Shown: in pieces, positions 1 to 5,998 of the stretch
Layout: every line of letters starts with the position of its first letter
How positions within the stretch are numbered: the first letter of the stretch is position 1
Assembly (NCBI GenBank): GCA_017412325.1
Contig: JAFPYE010000123.1
Location: 1-8,469 of the forward strand
Source: Kiritimatiellia bacterium
Lineage (GTDB): Bacteria; Verrucomicrobiota; Kiritimatiellia; RFP12; UBA1067
Direction: 5' to 3'
Length of the DNA: 8,469 nucleotides
Position numbers and translations under genes: made by a program
The notes under the pieces: model-generated
What the model was told of the DNA's origin: nothing
The model's input: only the letters and a program-made list of their open reading frames with translations
The model's database searches: none

Positions 1-509
1 GTGAAGCGGGCCTGTTTTGCGCCGGACATTGCGCCGCCAACTGTAAGGGAGGAGACATCAGTAGCGAAGTAGTAGTAGTACTGGGCGTTGGGCGAAATTA
101 CCAAATCCGTGAATTCGAATGTTGAACTGCCGCTCGCCGTCCACTTTGCGCCTGCGGCGCTAATTCCGACAATTACACCCTGCGGCGTCGTCACGACGAG
201 GTATGGGTCTACCTCGTTGCCACTTGCCTTGCCGATGTCTGCATTGTTGTGACCAGCCGAATGCCAATAGACCTTGATGGAATCCAGCTTTACGGCATCA
301 GCCGTGGCTGCGATGTCATTATCATCGGTATTAAACATCCAATCCGCATTGATTTTGAAACGCTGGTAGTTGGCGTTTCCGTAAGCGCCTGACGTTCCCG
401 TGGTAGCGTCGTCCTTATATGTCGAGTACGTCGCCGCCCATGACACCAGTGGCGTCACAAAGCACAGCGCAAGCGCGAGGCGCTTGATAGATGTTATTGG
501 TGTTTTCAT
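1..509 (-). CDS. Secreted protein of unknown function, N-terminal part (runs off the window)
   Basis: The frame is open from an ATG at 509 to the window edge, giving 169 codons with no stop; the C-terminal part lies outside. The N-terminus is a textbook Sec signal peptide: basic start (MKTPITSIKR), a hydrophobic core at about residues 11-22, and a likely signal peptidase I site after SWA (residue 25). The mature part is rich in Thr, Ser, Ala, Asn and aromatics, has no cysteine in the visible stretch, and contains a run of four tyrosines (QYYYYF); this is typical of extracellular beta-sandwich or repeat proteins. I recognise no family. An AAAAGGA Shine-Dalgarno lies 11 nt before the ATG. Its GC content and third-position GC are clearly lower than in the genes to the right, so it may be recently acquired or under different selection. 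A surface adhesin, polysaccharide-binding protein or anchored passenger protein are all possible. Confidence 0.8.
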   Translation of the reverse strand, partial: MKTPITSIKRLALALCFVTPLVSWAATYSTYKDDATTGTSGAYGNANYQRFKINADWMFNTDDNDIAATADAVKLDSIKVYWHSAGHNNADIGKASGNEVDPYLVVTTPQGVIVGISAAGAKWTASGSSTFEFTDLVISPNAQYYYYFATDVSSLTVGGAMSGAKQARF

Positions 510-698
510 TTGTTGTTTTTTCCTTTTGGGATGTGAGTGAAATGGTGAGCGGTCAAGGGTTCATCTTCGCGCAGGGCGCATTAAGGCAGCGACCCCGCTC
601 GCGCCAATGCCGATGGCGCGCGCGTCGCCGCGCGGCTGGTTCTGTGCCGATTGCCTCTTTAATTTCCCCACTCGTGCTGAACCTTTTAAAAGTTTACG
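510..698 (-). other. Long structured 5' leader of the secreted-protein gene
   Basis: Between the predicted transcription start (about 698) and the ATG at 509 lie roughly 190 nt with no convincing gene. On the minus strand they contain a 10-bp AT palindrome (683-692) just after the predicted start, a GC palindrome (627-636), a 7-bp hairpin with a 7-nt loop (600-620), and finally an A-rich stretch with the AAAAGGA ribosome-binding site (521-527). No U-run follows the hairpin, so it is not an intrinsic terminator. Short upstream ATGs are present but without good ribosome-binding sites. Whether the leader is regulatory cannot be decided from sequence; it matches no riboswitch consensus I recognise. 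Confidence 0.4.
600..620 (-). repeat. GC-rich hairpin in the leader (7-bp stem, 7-nt loop)
   Basis: CGCGCCA at 600-606 is the exact reverse complement of TGGCGCG at 614-620, separated by 7 nt. A second palindrome, GCCGCGCGGC (627-636), sits a few bases upstream in the transcript. Both fall about 60-100 nt downstream of the predicted promoter and 90-130 nt before the start codon. There is no T-tract after the stem, which argues against an intrinsic terminator. A role in mRNA stability or translation control is only an inference. Confidence 0.4.
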
Positions 699-704
699 AG
701 GCGT

Positions 705-734
705 ATTTTATCACACCATTCCCCGTCCGGTCAA
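705..734 (-). promoter_or_regulatory. Sigma70-like promoter for the secreted-protein gene
   Basis: On the minus strand TTGACC (734-729) is followed after an 18-bp spacer by TAAAAT (710-705). The -10 hexamer is preceded by TGA, giving an extended -10 (TGATAAAAT). The -35 matches the sigma70 consensus in five of six positions and the -10 in five of six. Transcription would start near 698 and leave a leader of about 190 nt. The extended -10 resembles the TGATATACT elements in front of the transporter gene and adk. The promoter overlaps the end of the short remnant frame 839-711, which supports the view that that frame is not a functional gene. Confidence 0.6.
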
Positions 735-839
735 GGGGTCACCGCAGGTTTCTGAACCAAACATATTCGAGTTGCGCTGGCGCGCGACCACGAAAGCGGG
801 CGAGCGCGGCGCGGCGATGGCAAAGACGGCGTACTTCAT
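711..839 (-). pseudogene. Possible N-terminal gene remnant (42 codons)
   Basis: After the TAG at 845-843 an ATG at 839 opens 42 codons to a TGA at 713-711, beginning MKYAVFAIAA, which looks like the start of an exported protein. Up to about position 770 nearly every codon ends in G or C, as in the real genes here; after that the bias disappears and the reading frame runs into the promoter of the next gene. There is no clear Shine-Dalgarno. I read this as the 5' stub of a gene whose remainder was lost, replaced by the segment carrying the lower-GC secreted-protein gene. A chance ORF or a genuine 42-residue peptide cannot be excluded. Confidence 0.3.
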
Positions 840-845
840 GCCCTA

Positions 846-932
846 GTTGGACGAGATGGCCGAAATGCGCGACGCCAGGAGGTTGTTCTGGGCGATGTAG
901 ACGTAGTCGCCGCGCCGGATCTCGGCGGGTCG
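846..932 (-). pseudogene. Possible C-terminal gene remnant just downstream of adk
   Basis: Directly after the adk stop, and in the same frame, are 29 codons ending in TAG (845-843). They read RPAEIRRGDYVYIAQ and continue to ISSN. Codon third positions are almost all G or C, exactly as in genes of this locus, while intergenic DNA would not be expected to keep this. The peptide looks like the last strand-helix of a folded protein (RRGDYVYIAQNN), but I cannot name the family; a resemblance to the ends of polysaccharide-export proteins is only an impression. It lacks a start. Alternatives: a readthrough tail of adk, which is unlikely because adk already has a normal length and end, or chance. Confidence 0.35.
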
Positions 933-1565
933 TCACATCGCCGCGCGGAAGGCCGCCGCGTTCCGCTCCGGTCCCTGGTCGCCGTCGATCCGGCGCAGGA
1001 GCCCCTTCGCTTCGTAGAACGCGATCAGCGGCTCGGTCTCGCGGTGGTAGACGACGAGGCGGTCCTTGACCGTCTCGGGATTGTCGTCCTTGCGGATCGC
1101 CAGCGCCGTGCCGCACACGTCGCACACGCCCGCCACCTTCGGCGGCAGGGCCGTCACGTGGTAGCCCGCCTTGCACTTCGGGCAGGTGCGGCGGCCCGCG
1201 ATGCGGTCCTGGATGATCGCGTCGGGCACGTCCACGAGCACGACGCTGCGGATCGGCGCGCCCATCTCCGCGAGGATCTCCGCCTGCGCGAGGTTGCGCG
1301 GGAAGCCGTCGAGGAGCATCGTCACGTCGCCCGTCGTCTCCGCGACCACGTCCTTGATCATCTGCGCGATGAGCGCGTCGGGCACGAGGTTGCCGGACTC
1401 CATGTAGCCCTTGGCCTCGACACCCGCGGCCGTGCCCTTCGCGACTGCGCCGCGCAGCAGGTCGCCGGACGAGACGTGCTTCAAGTTTGCGTTTTCGGCC
1501 GCCAGGCGGCTCGCAATCGTACCCTTCCCCGAACCCGGGGCCCCCAACAGAATGACAATGTTCAT
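933..1565 (-). CDS. adk: Adenylate kinase, zinc-binding LID type
   Basis: Cytoplasmic enzyme of 210 residues that interconverts ATP plus AMP with two ADP, an essential energy-balance function. Visible motifs: the P-loop GAPGSGKGT (8-16), SSGDLLR of the AMP-binding region (32-38), DGFPRN (86-91), a LID domain with CPKC (128-131) and CDVC (148-151) whose four cysteines should bind one structural zinc, and RKDDNPETVKDRL (158-170). Length is close to the usual 210-220. The start at 1565 puts the P-loop at the position normal for the family (MNIVILLGAPGSGKG); an in-frame ATG at 1604 and the longer frame from 1679 lie inside the GH43 gene and add no conserved sequence. No Shine-Dalgarno precedes the ATG; a promoter-like element ends only 7 nt before it, suggesting a leaderless mRNA. 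It lies 13 nt after the GH43 stop codon. Confidence 0.96.
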   Translation of the reverse strand: MNIVILLGAPGSGKGTIASRLAAENANLKHVSSGDLLRGAVAKGTAAGVEAKGYMESGNLVPDALIAQMIKDVVAETTGDVTMLLDGFPRNLAQAEILAEMGAPIRSVVLVDVPDAIIQDRIAGRRTCPKCKAGYHVTALPPKVAGVCDVCGTALAIRKDDNPETVKDRLVVYHRETEPLIAFYEAKGLLRRIDGDQGPERNAAAFRAAM

Positions 1566-1572
1566 GTCGGGT

Positions 1573-1585
1573 AGTATATCATAAA
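1573..1585 (-). promoter_or_regulatory. Extended -10 promoter element immediately in front of adk
   Basis: On the minus strand the sequence TTTATGATATACT contains an extended -10 (TG-A-TATACT, 1581-1573). The TGA is at the same time the stop codon of the GH43 gene. Only seven bases separate the last T of the -10 from the A of the adk ATG, so transcription would begin at or one base before the ATG. No good -35 is visible. The 14-bp string TTTATGATATACTA (1585-1572) recurs exactly before the transporter gene (5983-5970). Confidence 0.5.
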
Positions 1586-3276
1586 TTCGGGAGACGTTCG
1601 ACATGGAACCAGTCGACGTCGATCCAGCCGCGGTCGGTGACGTCGGCCGCGCAACCGGCGTAGAAGCCGACCGTCGCACCGATCCACTTGCCGGGCGCCG
1701 CCGTGAACGGCTCCTTGCCCGCGACCGTCCACGTCGCGCCGTCGAGCGAATACGAGAAGGTGCAGAGCGCCGCCGGCGCGCGCATCTTCGGCGGGACGTA
1801 CGCCGACGGCCGGACCTCGACCCGCAGCCACACGTCCTTCACCTTCGCGCTCCGCGCGCCCGCCTCGACCGTCTCCGCCTTGACGGTCGCGACCGTCCGC
1901 GACTTCTCGTCTTTGCCCTTGTCGGCGGAGGGGCACTCGGTGTAGACGACGTCGAAGCTCTCGCCCTTCGCGCGCAGGCCCAGCCGCGCGTAGGACATCC
2001 CCTGCACGACGAGGCCCGCCTCCGTGCTGTCCATCTTCGCGCCCACCTGCGCCTTCATCGTCGCCGTGAACGCGAACGCCGGGAACTTCTGCACGAGGGC
2101 GTTCGGCGTGTTCCACGTGTTGACGACCTCGCGCATCGAATTCGCAAACGCGCCGTCGTCCAGCCACTTGCGCACGCCGGGCGTGGAGTAGAGCCGGAAG
2201 ACGCCGCGCGTCGTCGGGAAGCCGACCTGCGCCTTCGTGCGCCCGAGGTACTGCCACTGCGGCCCGAGCCGCGGCGCGTCGAACTCGTCGTCCAGCTGCG
2301 GGTAGAGGACCTGCGCGTCCCGCGTGCCGCCCTTCGGCATCTCGTACGCCTCGACCGGCTCGCCGCATCCGTCGCCGTCCGCGTCCGCGCCAATCACCGG
2401 CCAGCCGTCCGCGCGCCACGCCATCGGCTCGAGGTAGACGATGCGCCCGTAGGCGTCGCGGTCGCTGAAGTGGACGAACCAGTCCTCGTCGGCGGAGGTG
2501 TGCACCCACGCGCCCTGGTGCGGCCCGTTGACCTTCGTCTTGCCCTGCGCCAGCACCGTCCGCGCCGTATACGGGCCGTAGGGGCTGTCGCTCCGCGCCG
2601 CGACCTGCCAACCCTGCTCGACGCCGCCCGCCGGGAAGAAGAGCCAGTAGCTGCCGTCGCGCTTGTAGAACTTCGGGCCCTCGGCCGTGTGGTTGCCATC
2701 CGGCACGCCGTCGTAGACCAGCGTCTCGTCGCCGCGCGTCGCCGTCTCGTCCGCGTTCAGCTCCGACACCGTGAGGATGCCGTTGAACTGCGAACGACTC
2801 TGCGCCCAGCCGTGGACGAGGTAGATCCGGCCGTCGTCGTCATAGAGCGGACACGGGTCGATCAGCCCCTTGCCGGGCTTGACGAGCACCGGCTCCGACC
2901 ACGGGCCCGCCGCCGTCGGCGCGGTCGTGCGGTAGATGCCCCGGTCGGGGTCGCCCCAGTAGATGACGAACGCGCCCTTGCGGTAGCGGATGGACGGCGC
3001 CCACACCGCGTTGCCGTGCTCGGGGCTTTCGGTCTCGAACGGATGATTCCGCAGGGCGTGACCGACGTACTGCCAGTTCACGAGGTCGTCGGACGCGAGG
3101 ACCGGCAGACCCGGCAGCCCGCCGAACGACGAGGCCGTCAGGTAGTATTTCCCGTCCGGCCCCGCGCACACGTCGGGATCGCTGAAGTCCATCGCGAGAA
3201 TCGGGTTCGCGTACGTCGCGGCACACGCGCCGCGCACAAGTCCGAGGACCAGCAAAAAGGCAGTCGTCGCTTTCAT
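1579..3276 (-). CDS. Secreted glycoside hydrolase family 43 enzyme with C-terminal beta-sandwich domain
   Basis: A 565-residue exported glycosidase. The signal peptide is MKATTAFLLVLGLVRGACA. The five-bladed propeller domain spans about 23-315, with the GH43 catalytic set visible: base Asp33 in FSDPDV, pKa-modulating Asp140 in IDPCPLYDDDG, acid Glu199 in TAEGPKFYKRDGSYWLF, plus His254 in GPHQGAWV, at the place of the metal-coordinating histidine of the family. An acidic DADGDGCGEP loop (299-308) could bind calcium. Residues about 328-563 (DDEFDAPRLGPQWQY to the WIDVDWFHVE end) resemble the C-terminal concanavalin-like beta-sandwich of GH43 beta-xylosidases and arabinofuranosidases. Activity is probably beta-xylosidase or alpha-L-arabinofuranosidase, but the subfamily cannot be fixed by eye. 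It starts 9 nt after uxuA, with only a weak ribosome-binding site, so translation may be coupled. It is the only hydrolase in the window and would supply sugars to the neighbouring catabolic genes. Confidence 0.92.
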   Translation of the reverse strand: MKATTAFLLVLGLVRGACAATYANPILAMDFSDPDVCAGPDGKYYLTASSFGGLPGLPVLASDDLVNWQYVGHALRNHPFETESPEHGNAVWAPSIRYRKGAFVIYWGDPDRGIYRTTAPTAAGPWSEPVLVKPGKGLIDPCPLYDDDGRIYLVHGWAQSRSQFNGILTVSELNADETATRGDETLVYDGVPDGNHTAEGPKFYKRDGSYWLFFPAGGVEQGWQVAARSDSPYGPYTARTVLAQGKTKVNGPHQGAWVHTSADEDWFVHFSDRDAYGRIVYLEPMAWRADGWPVIGADADGDGCGEPVEAYEMPKGGTRDAQVLYPQLDDEFDAPRLGPQWQYLGRTKAQVGFPTTRGVFRLYSTPGVRKWLDDGAFANSMREVVNTWNTPNALVQKFPAFAFTATMKAQVGAKMDSTEAGLVVQGMSYARLGLRAKGESFDVVYTECPSADKGKDEKSRTVATVKAETVEAGARSAKVKDVWLRVEVRPSAYVPPKMRAPAALCTFSYSLDGATWTVAGKEPFTAAPGKWIGATVGFYAGCAADVTDRGWIDVDWFHVERLPNL

Positions 3277-3285
3277 GGCGCGCCG

Positions 3286-4473
3286 TTACAGCCCCTTCTT
3301 GGCGTACTTGAGGCCGATTTCCAGCCCGCGCAGCTCCGCGAGGCCGATCAGGCGGCCGCCGTAGCTGTAGCCGCAGTAGCACTTCTTGCCCTTGAGCGCA
3401 GCGAGTTCGTCGTCGATCTCCATCAGCCGCCCGTGGTCGGGACGGACGACGATCTTCTCGCCCCGCCGCTTCTCCTCCTTGAGGAATTCCTCGAAGAGCT
3501 TCGGGATGTTCGTCTGGCCGCAGAGGTGGCACTGCGACTCGTGGAACACCTTGTCGTCGGTGTACTCGAGGTTGCGGAAGTGGCAGAAGAAGACGCGCTT
3601 GCCGAACTTCTTCATGATGGCGACCGCGTCGTTCGCCGGGTCGCCGCCCAGCGAGCCCGTGCAGAGCGTGAGCCCCACGTGCTGCGAGGGGCACCGCTTG
3701 TACATCTCCGCGATGTCCTTCGCGTTCGAGAGGATGCGCGGCAGGCCGAAGATCGGGTGCGGCGGATCGTCGGGGTGGATGCACATGTTGACGCCCGTTT
3801 CCTCCAGCACCGGCGAAATCTCGTTGAGGAACGCGTACATGTTTTCGCGCAGCTTCCGGTCGTCGATGCCCTCGTAGGTCTTGAGCTGCGCGAGGAACTC
3901 CTCGGGGCTCAGGTCGTCGACCGTCCCGGGCAGCCCGCAGAGAACCGAGTCCGCGACGCGCTTGCGGCCCTTCGCGTCGAGCTTCGCCCAGACCTTCTTC
4001 GCCTTCGCGCGCGTCTTCGCGTCATACTCCTTCTCCGCGCCGGGGCGCTTCAGGTAGAACAGGTCAAAGCCCGCGAGCTCGTATTCGTTGTATTCGAGGC
4101 AGGTGGAGCCGTCGGGCAGCTCGTATTCGAGGTTCGAGCGCGTCCAGTCGAGGACCGGCATGAAGTTGTAGCAGACGGTCTGGATGCCGCACTTGGCGAG
4201 GTTCTTCAACGTCTGCTTGTAGTTCGCGATGTACTTCTGGTAGTCGCCCGTGCGCTTCTTGATGTCCTCGTGGATCGGGACGGATTCGACGACGGACCAG
4301 GTCATGCCCGCGTCCTTGACCTTCTTCTGGCGCGCCTTGATCTCGGCGACGGGCCACACTTCGCCCGGCTTGCGTTCGTAGAGCGCGGCGACGATGTCCG
4401 TGACGCCCGCCTGGCGGATTTCCTTCAAGGTGATCGCATCCGCGTCACCATACCATCTCCAACCCTGCTTCAT
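3286..4473 (-). CDS. uxuA: D-mannonate dehydratase
   Basis: Cytoplasmic metal-dependent TIM-barrel enzyme of 395 residues converting D-mannonate to 2-keto-3-deoxy-D-gluconate in the D-glucuronate branch of hexuronate catabolism. Similarity to E. coli UxuA (394 residues) is evident throughout: MKQGWRWYG at the start, WSVVESVPIHEDIK (59-72), CYNFMPVLDWTR (101-112), HPDDPP (233-238), CTGS (271-274), FCHFRN (296-301) and RPDHG (344-348). His233, Cys271, His298 and Asp346 correspond to the Mn-binding residues known in the family. No truncation is seen. The ATG has a strong GAAAGGA ribosome-binding site 7 nt upstream. It follows the transporter gene by 65 nt, with an inverted repeat in the gap, and precedes the GH43 gene by 9 nt. 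The partners UxaC and UxuB are not in the window. Confidence 0.96.
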   Translation of the reverse strand: MKQGWRWYGDADAITLKEIRQAGVTDIVAALYERKPGEVWPVAEIKARQKKVKDAGMTWSVVESVPIHEDIKKRTGDYQKYIANYKQTLKNLAKCGIQTVCYNFMPVLDWTRSNLEYELPDGSTCLEYNEYELAGFDLFYLKRPGAEKEYDAKTRAKAKKVWAKLDAKGRKRVADSVLCGLPGTVDDLSPEEFLAQLKTYEGIDDRKLRENMYAFLNEISPVLEETGVNMCIHPDDPPHPIFGLPRILSNAKDIAEMYKRCPSQHVGLTLCTGSLGGDPANDAVAIMKKFGKRVFFCHFRNLEYTDDKVFHESQCHLCGQTNIPKLFEEFLKEEKRRGEKIVVRPDHGRLMEIDDELAALKGKKCYCGYSYGGRLIGLAELRGLEIGLKYAKKGL

Positions 4474-4480
4474 CTTTTTG

Positions 4481-4489
4481 TCCTTTCAG
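4481..4489 (-). promoter_or_regulatory. Ribosome-binding site of uxuA
   Basis: The minus strand reads CTGAAAGGA, ending 7 nt before the uxuA ATG (4473). The same 8-mer CTGAAAGG sits at the same distance before the transporter start (5951-5944). A strong site here, after an intergenic inverted repeat, suggests that uxuA is translated independently rather than by coupling to the transporter gene. Confidence 0.6.
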
Positions 4490-4497
4490 ATTCGTTT

Positions 4498-4539
4498 AAC
4501 TCCGATTGATCCGAAGTCTCCGCCCAAATCATCGGAGTT
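4498..4539 (-). repeat. Intercistronic inverted repeat between transporter gene and uxuA
   Basis: AACTCCGAT (4498-4506) and ATCGGAGTT (4531-4539) are perfect 9-bp inverted repeats separated by 24 nt. The distal arm reaches into the stop codon of the transporter gene (4541-4539). A further CGGAG inside the loop could pair with the first CTCCG of the transcript in competition with the outer stem. No T-run follows on the minus strand, so it is not a classical terminator. It could be a processing or stabilising hairpin that sets different mRNA levels for transporter and uxuA, or a split binding site for a dimeric regulator; the sequence does not decide. Confidence 0.5.
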
Positions 4540-5936
4540 TATGCCTCCACTTTCTTATAGTGCGGGACGAGTGTTTTCATGATCGACCAACCGACAAGAT
4601 AGGCGACGGCGCAGTAGCTGAAGACGATCATGTAGCCGGCCGGCTTGCCGCTGAAGCCGAGGAACGTGAACGCCTCGCCCCGCTCGCCCGCAAACGTGAA
4701 GAGCCAGCCCGAGGACTTGTTGATCAGGAACGAGCCGCAGCCCGCCGCGAACTGGGCGATGCCCGTGAGCGTGCCGATGGTCGACTTCGGGAACATGTCG
4801 CCGACGACCGAGTAGACGTTGGCGCTCCACGCCTGGTGGCCCGCGCACGCAAGGCCGATCAGAATCGCCGGGAACCACGCACTCATCGCGCCGAGCGGCT
4901 GCGCGCCCAGGGCCAGCAGCGGGAAGCAGGCGAAGATCAGCATCGCGGCCATGCGCCCTTCATACGGGTTCATGCCGCGCTTGTCGACCATGTACGTCGG
5001 GATCTTGCAGAGGTAAATCGACACGACCGTGACGATCGCGTAGAGCGTGAAGATGAGCGCCATGCCCATGCCGTCGGAGCTCTTGTAGCCGAACTGGTCG
5101 GAGAGGTAGCCGGGCGTCCAGAAGAGGAAGAACCACCACACGCCGTCGGTGAGGAAGCGACCGAAGACGAGCGCCCACGTCTGGCGGAACGCAAAGCACT
5201 TGAGGAATGGGATCGTCTTCTGGCCGTCGGCGGCCACCGCCACGCCGTCGTCCGCCGCGTCGTCCTGCTGGATGTAGGCGAGCTCCTCCGCGTTGACGCG
5301 CGGATTCCCGGCCGGCGTGCTGTAGAGCCAGAACCAGAAGCCCATCCACACGAAGCCGAGCGCGCCGATGATGATGAAGCTCATCTCCCAGCCGCAGTAC
5401 TTGGCGATCAGCGGAATCGTCAGCGGCGCCGCGAGCGCACCGACGGAGGAGCCCGCGTTGAAGATCGACGTCGCAAACGCGCGGTCCTTCTTCGGGAAGT
5501 ATTCCGCCGTGACCTTGATGGCCGCCGGGAAGTTGCCCGCCTCGCCGAGCGCGAGCACCGACCGGCACGCGAGGAAGAGCCACACGGAGATCGTCATGCC
5601 CCACATCGCGACGAAGCCGAGGCCCTTGAGCCACTCGGTCCCGAGGCCGCAGCCAGCGTGCAGGCACGCGCCAAGCGACCAGATGAAGATGGCCCAGAGG
5701 TAGCCCTTCTTGGTGCCGAGCTTGTCGATGAGCTTGCCCGCGAAGAGGTTGCAGATGGCGTAGATGATCGAAAAGACGCCGGTGATCGTGCCGTAGTCGT
5801 TGTCGGTCCAGCCGAAGACGGGGGCGATGAAGTCCTTGTAGGTGAGCGACAGCACCTGGCGGTCCATGTAGTTCACCGTCGTCGCGAAGAACAGGAGCGA
5901 GCAGATGATCCAGCGGAAGTTCGACATCTTTTGCAT
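4539..5936 (-). CDS. MFS sugar-acid transporter, ExuT / anion:cation symporter family
   Basis: A 465-residue inner-membrane protein with about 12 hydrophobic segments. Family marks: NYMDRQVLSL at the end of TM1 (22-31), GEAGNFPAAIK (131-141), the hydrophilic central loop at about 205-245, and GRFLTDGVWWFFLFWTPGYL at the start of the second half (259-278). These are typical of the ExuT hexuronate branch of the anion:cation symporters, which import galacturonate and glucuronate with protons. Direct linkage to uxuA supports D-glucuronate or a related aldonate as substrate; rhamnose is less likely because RhaT belongs to another family. The ATG at 5936 is chosen over the one at 5927 because GAAAGG lies 7 nt before it. 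It is probably the first gene of the transporter-uxuA-GH43 unit. The exact substrate is inferred. Confidence 0.88.
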   Translation of the reverse strand: MQKMSNFRWIICSLLFFATTVNYMDRQVLSLTYKDFIAPVFGWTDNDYGTITGVFSIIYAICNLFAGKLIDKLGTKKGYLWAIFIWSLGACLHAGCGLGTEWLKGLGFVAMWGMTISVWLFLACRSVLALGEAGNFPAAIKVTAEYFPKKDRAFATSIFNAGSSVGALAAPLTIPLIAKYCGWEMSFIIIGALGFVWMGFWFWLYSTPAGNPRVNAEELAYIQQDDAADDGVAVAADGQKTIPFLKCFAFRQTWALVFGRFLTDGVWWFFLFWTPGYLSDQFGYKSSDGMGMALIFTLYAIVTVVSIYLCKIPTYMVDKRGMNPYEGRMAAMLIFACFPLLALGAQPLGAMSAWFPAILIGLACAGHQAWSANVYSVVGDMFPKSTIGTLTGIAQFAAGCGSFLINKSSGWLFTFAGERGEAFTFLGFSGKPAGYMIVFSYCAVAYLVGWSIMKTLVPHYKKVEA

Positions 5937-5943
5937 CAGGGAA

Positions 5944-5951
5944 CCTTTCAG
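5944..5951 (-). promoter_or_regulatory. Ribosome-binding site of the transporter gene
   Basis: The minus strand reads CTGAAAGG, 7 nt before the ATG at 5936. It fixes that ATG as the start in preference to the internal ATG three codons later, for which the spacing would be 16 nt. The 8-mer and its spacing are identical to those before uxuA. Confidence 0.6.
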
Positions 5952-5969
5952 TTGTTTAAGGTTGCGATT

Positions 5970-5983
5970 AGTATATCATAAAC
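5970..5983 (-). promoter_or_regulatory. Promoter-like extended -10 element of the transporter-uxuA-GH43 unit
   Basis: The minus strand carries TTTATGATATACTA with an extended -10 TG-A-TATACT (5978-5970). Transcription would start near 5963, giving a leader of about 27 nt that includes the ribosome-binding site. A -35 box is not convincing (TGTCCT at 17 bp), fitting an extended -10 or activator-dependent promoter. The 14-bp string is identical to that in front of adk. Confidence 0.55.
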
Positions 5984-5998
5984 ACACGCCGAAGGACA

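Noticed and set aside
69..80. Four tandem TAC codons as a phase-variation repeat
   Set aside because: It is a triplet repeat encoding four tyrosines; length changes would not shift the frame, and four units are too few to call a variable tract.
551..556. Second TTGACC (minus strand) as another -35 box
   Set aside because: No TATAAT-like or TGATAWAMT-like sequence lies 16-19 bp downstream, and a start there would leave almost no leader before the ribosome-binding site.
913..927. CGCCG-N5-CGGCG hairpin after adk as a terminator
   Set aside because: The stem is only 5 bp, no T-run follows, and it lies in the coding-like remnant where GC-rich repeats are expected.
491..1069. Plus-strand frame of 192 codons over the leader and the adk end
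   Set aside because: The C-terminal half is low-complexity Arg/Gly/Ser shadow of adk and the N-terminal half covers the promoter and leader of the opposite gene; no domain or ribosome-binding site.
1566..1679. Upstream starts for adk inside the GH43 gene (ATGs at 1604 and 1679)
   Set aside because: Adenylate kinases begin just before the P-loop; the extra residues are a shadow of GH43 and have no ribosome-binding site.
1603..4509. Open frame of 968 codons on the plus strand across GH43 and uxuA
   Set aside because: It is antisense to two clearly identified genes and consists of Arg/Val/Asp/Leu-rich sequence with no domain; such frames arise from the strong G/C third-position bias of the opposite strand.
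4506..5981. Open frame of 491 codons on the plus strand opposite the transporter gene
   Set aside because: Antisense to a convincing 12-segment membrane protein; composition is Arg/Glu/Asp-rich shadow sequence without motifs.
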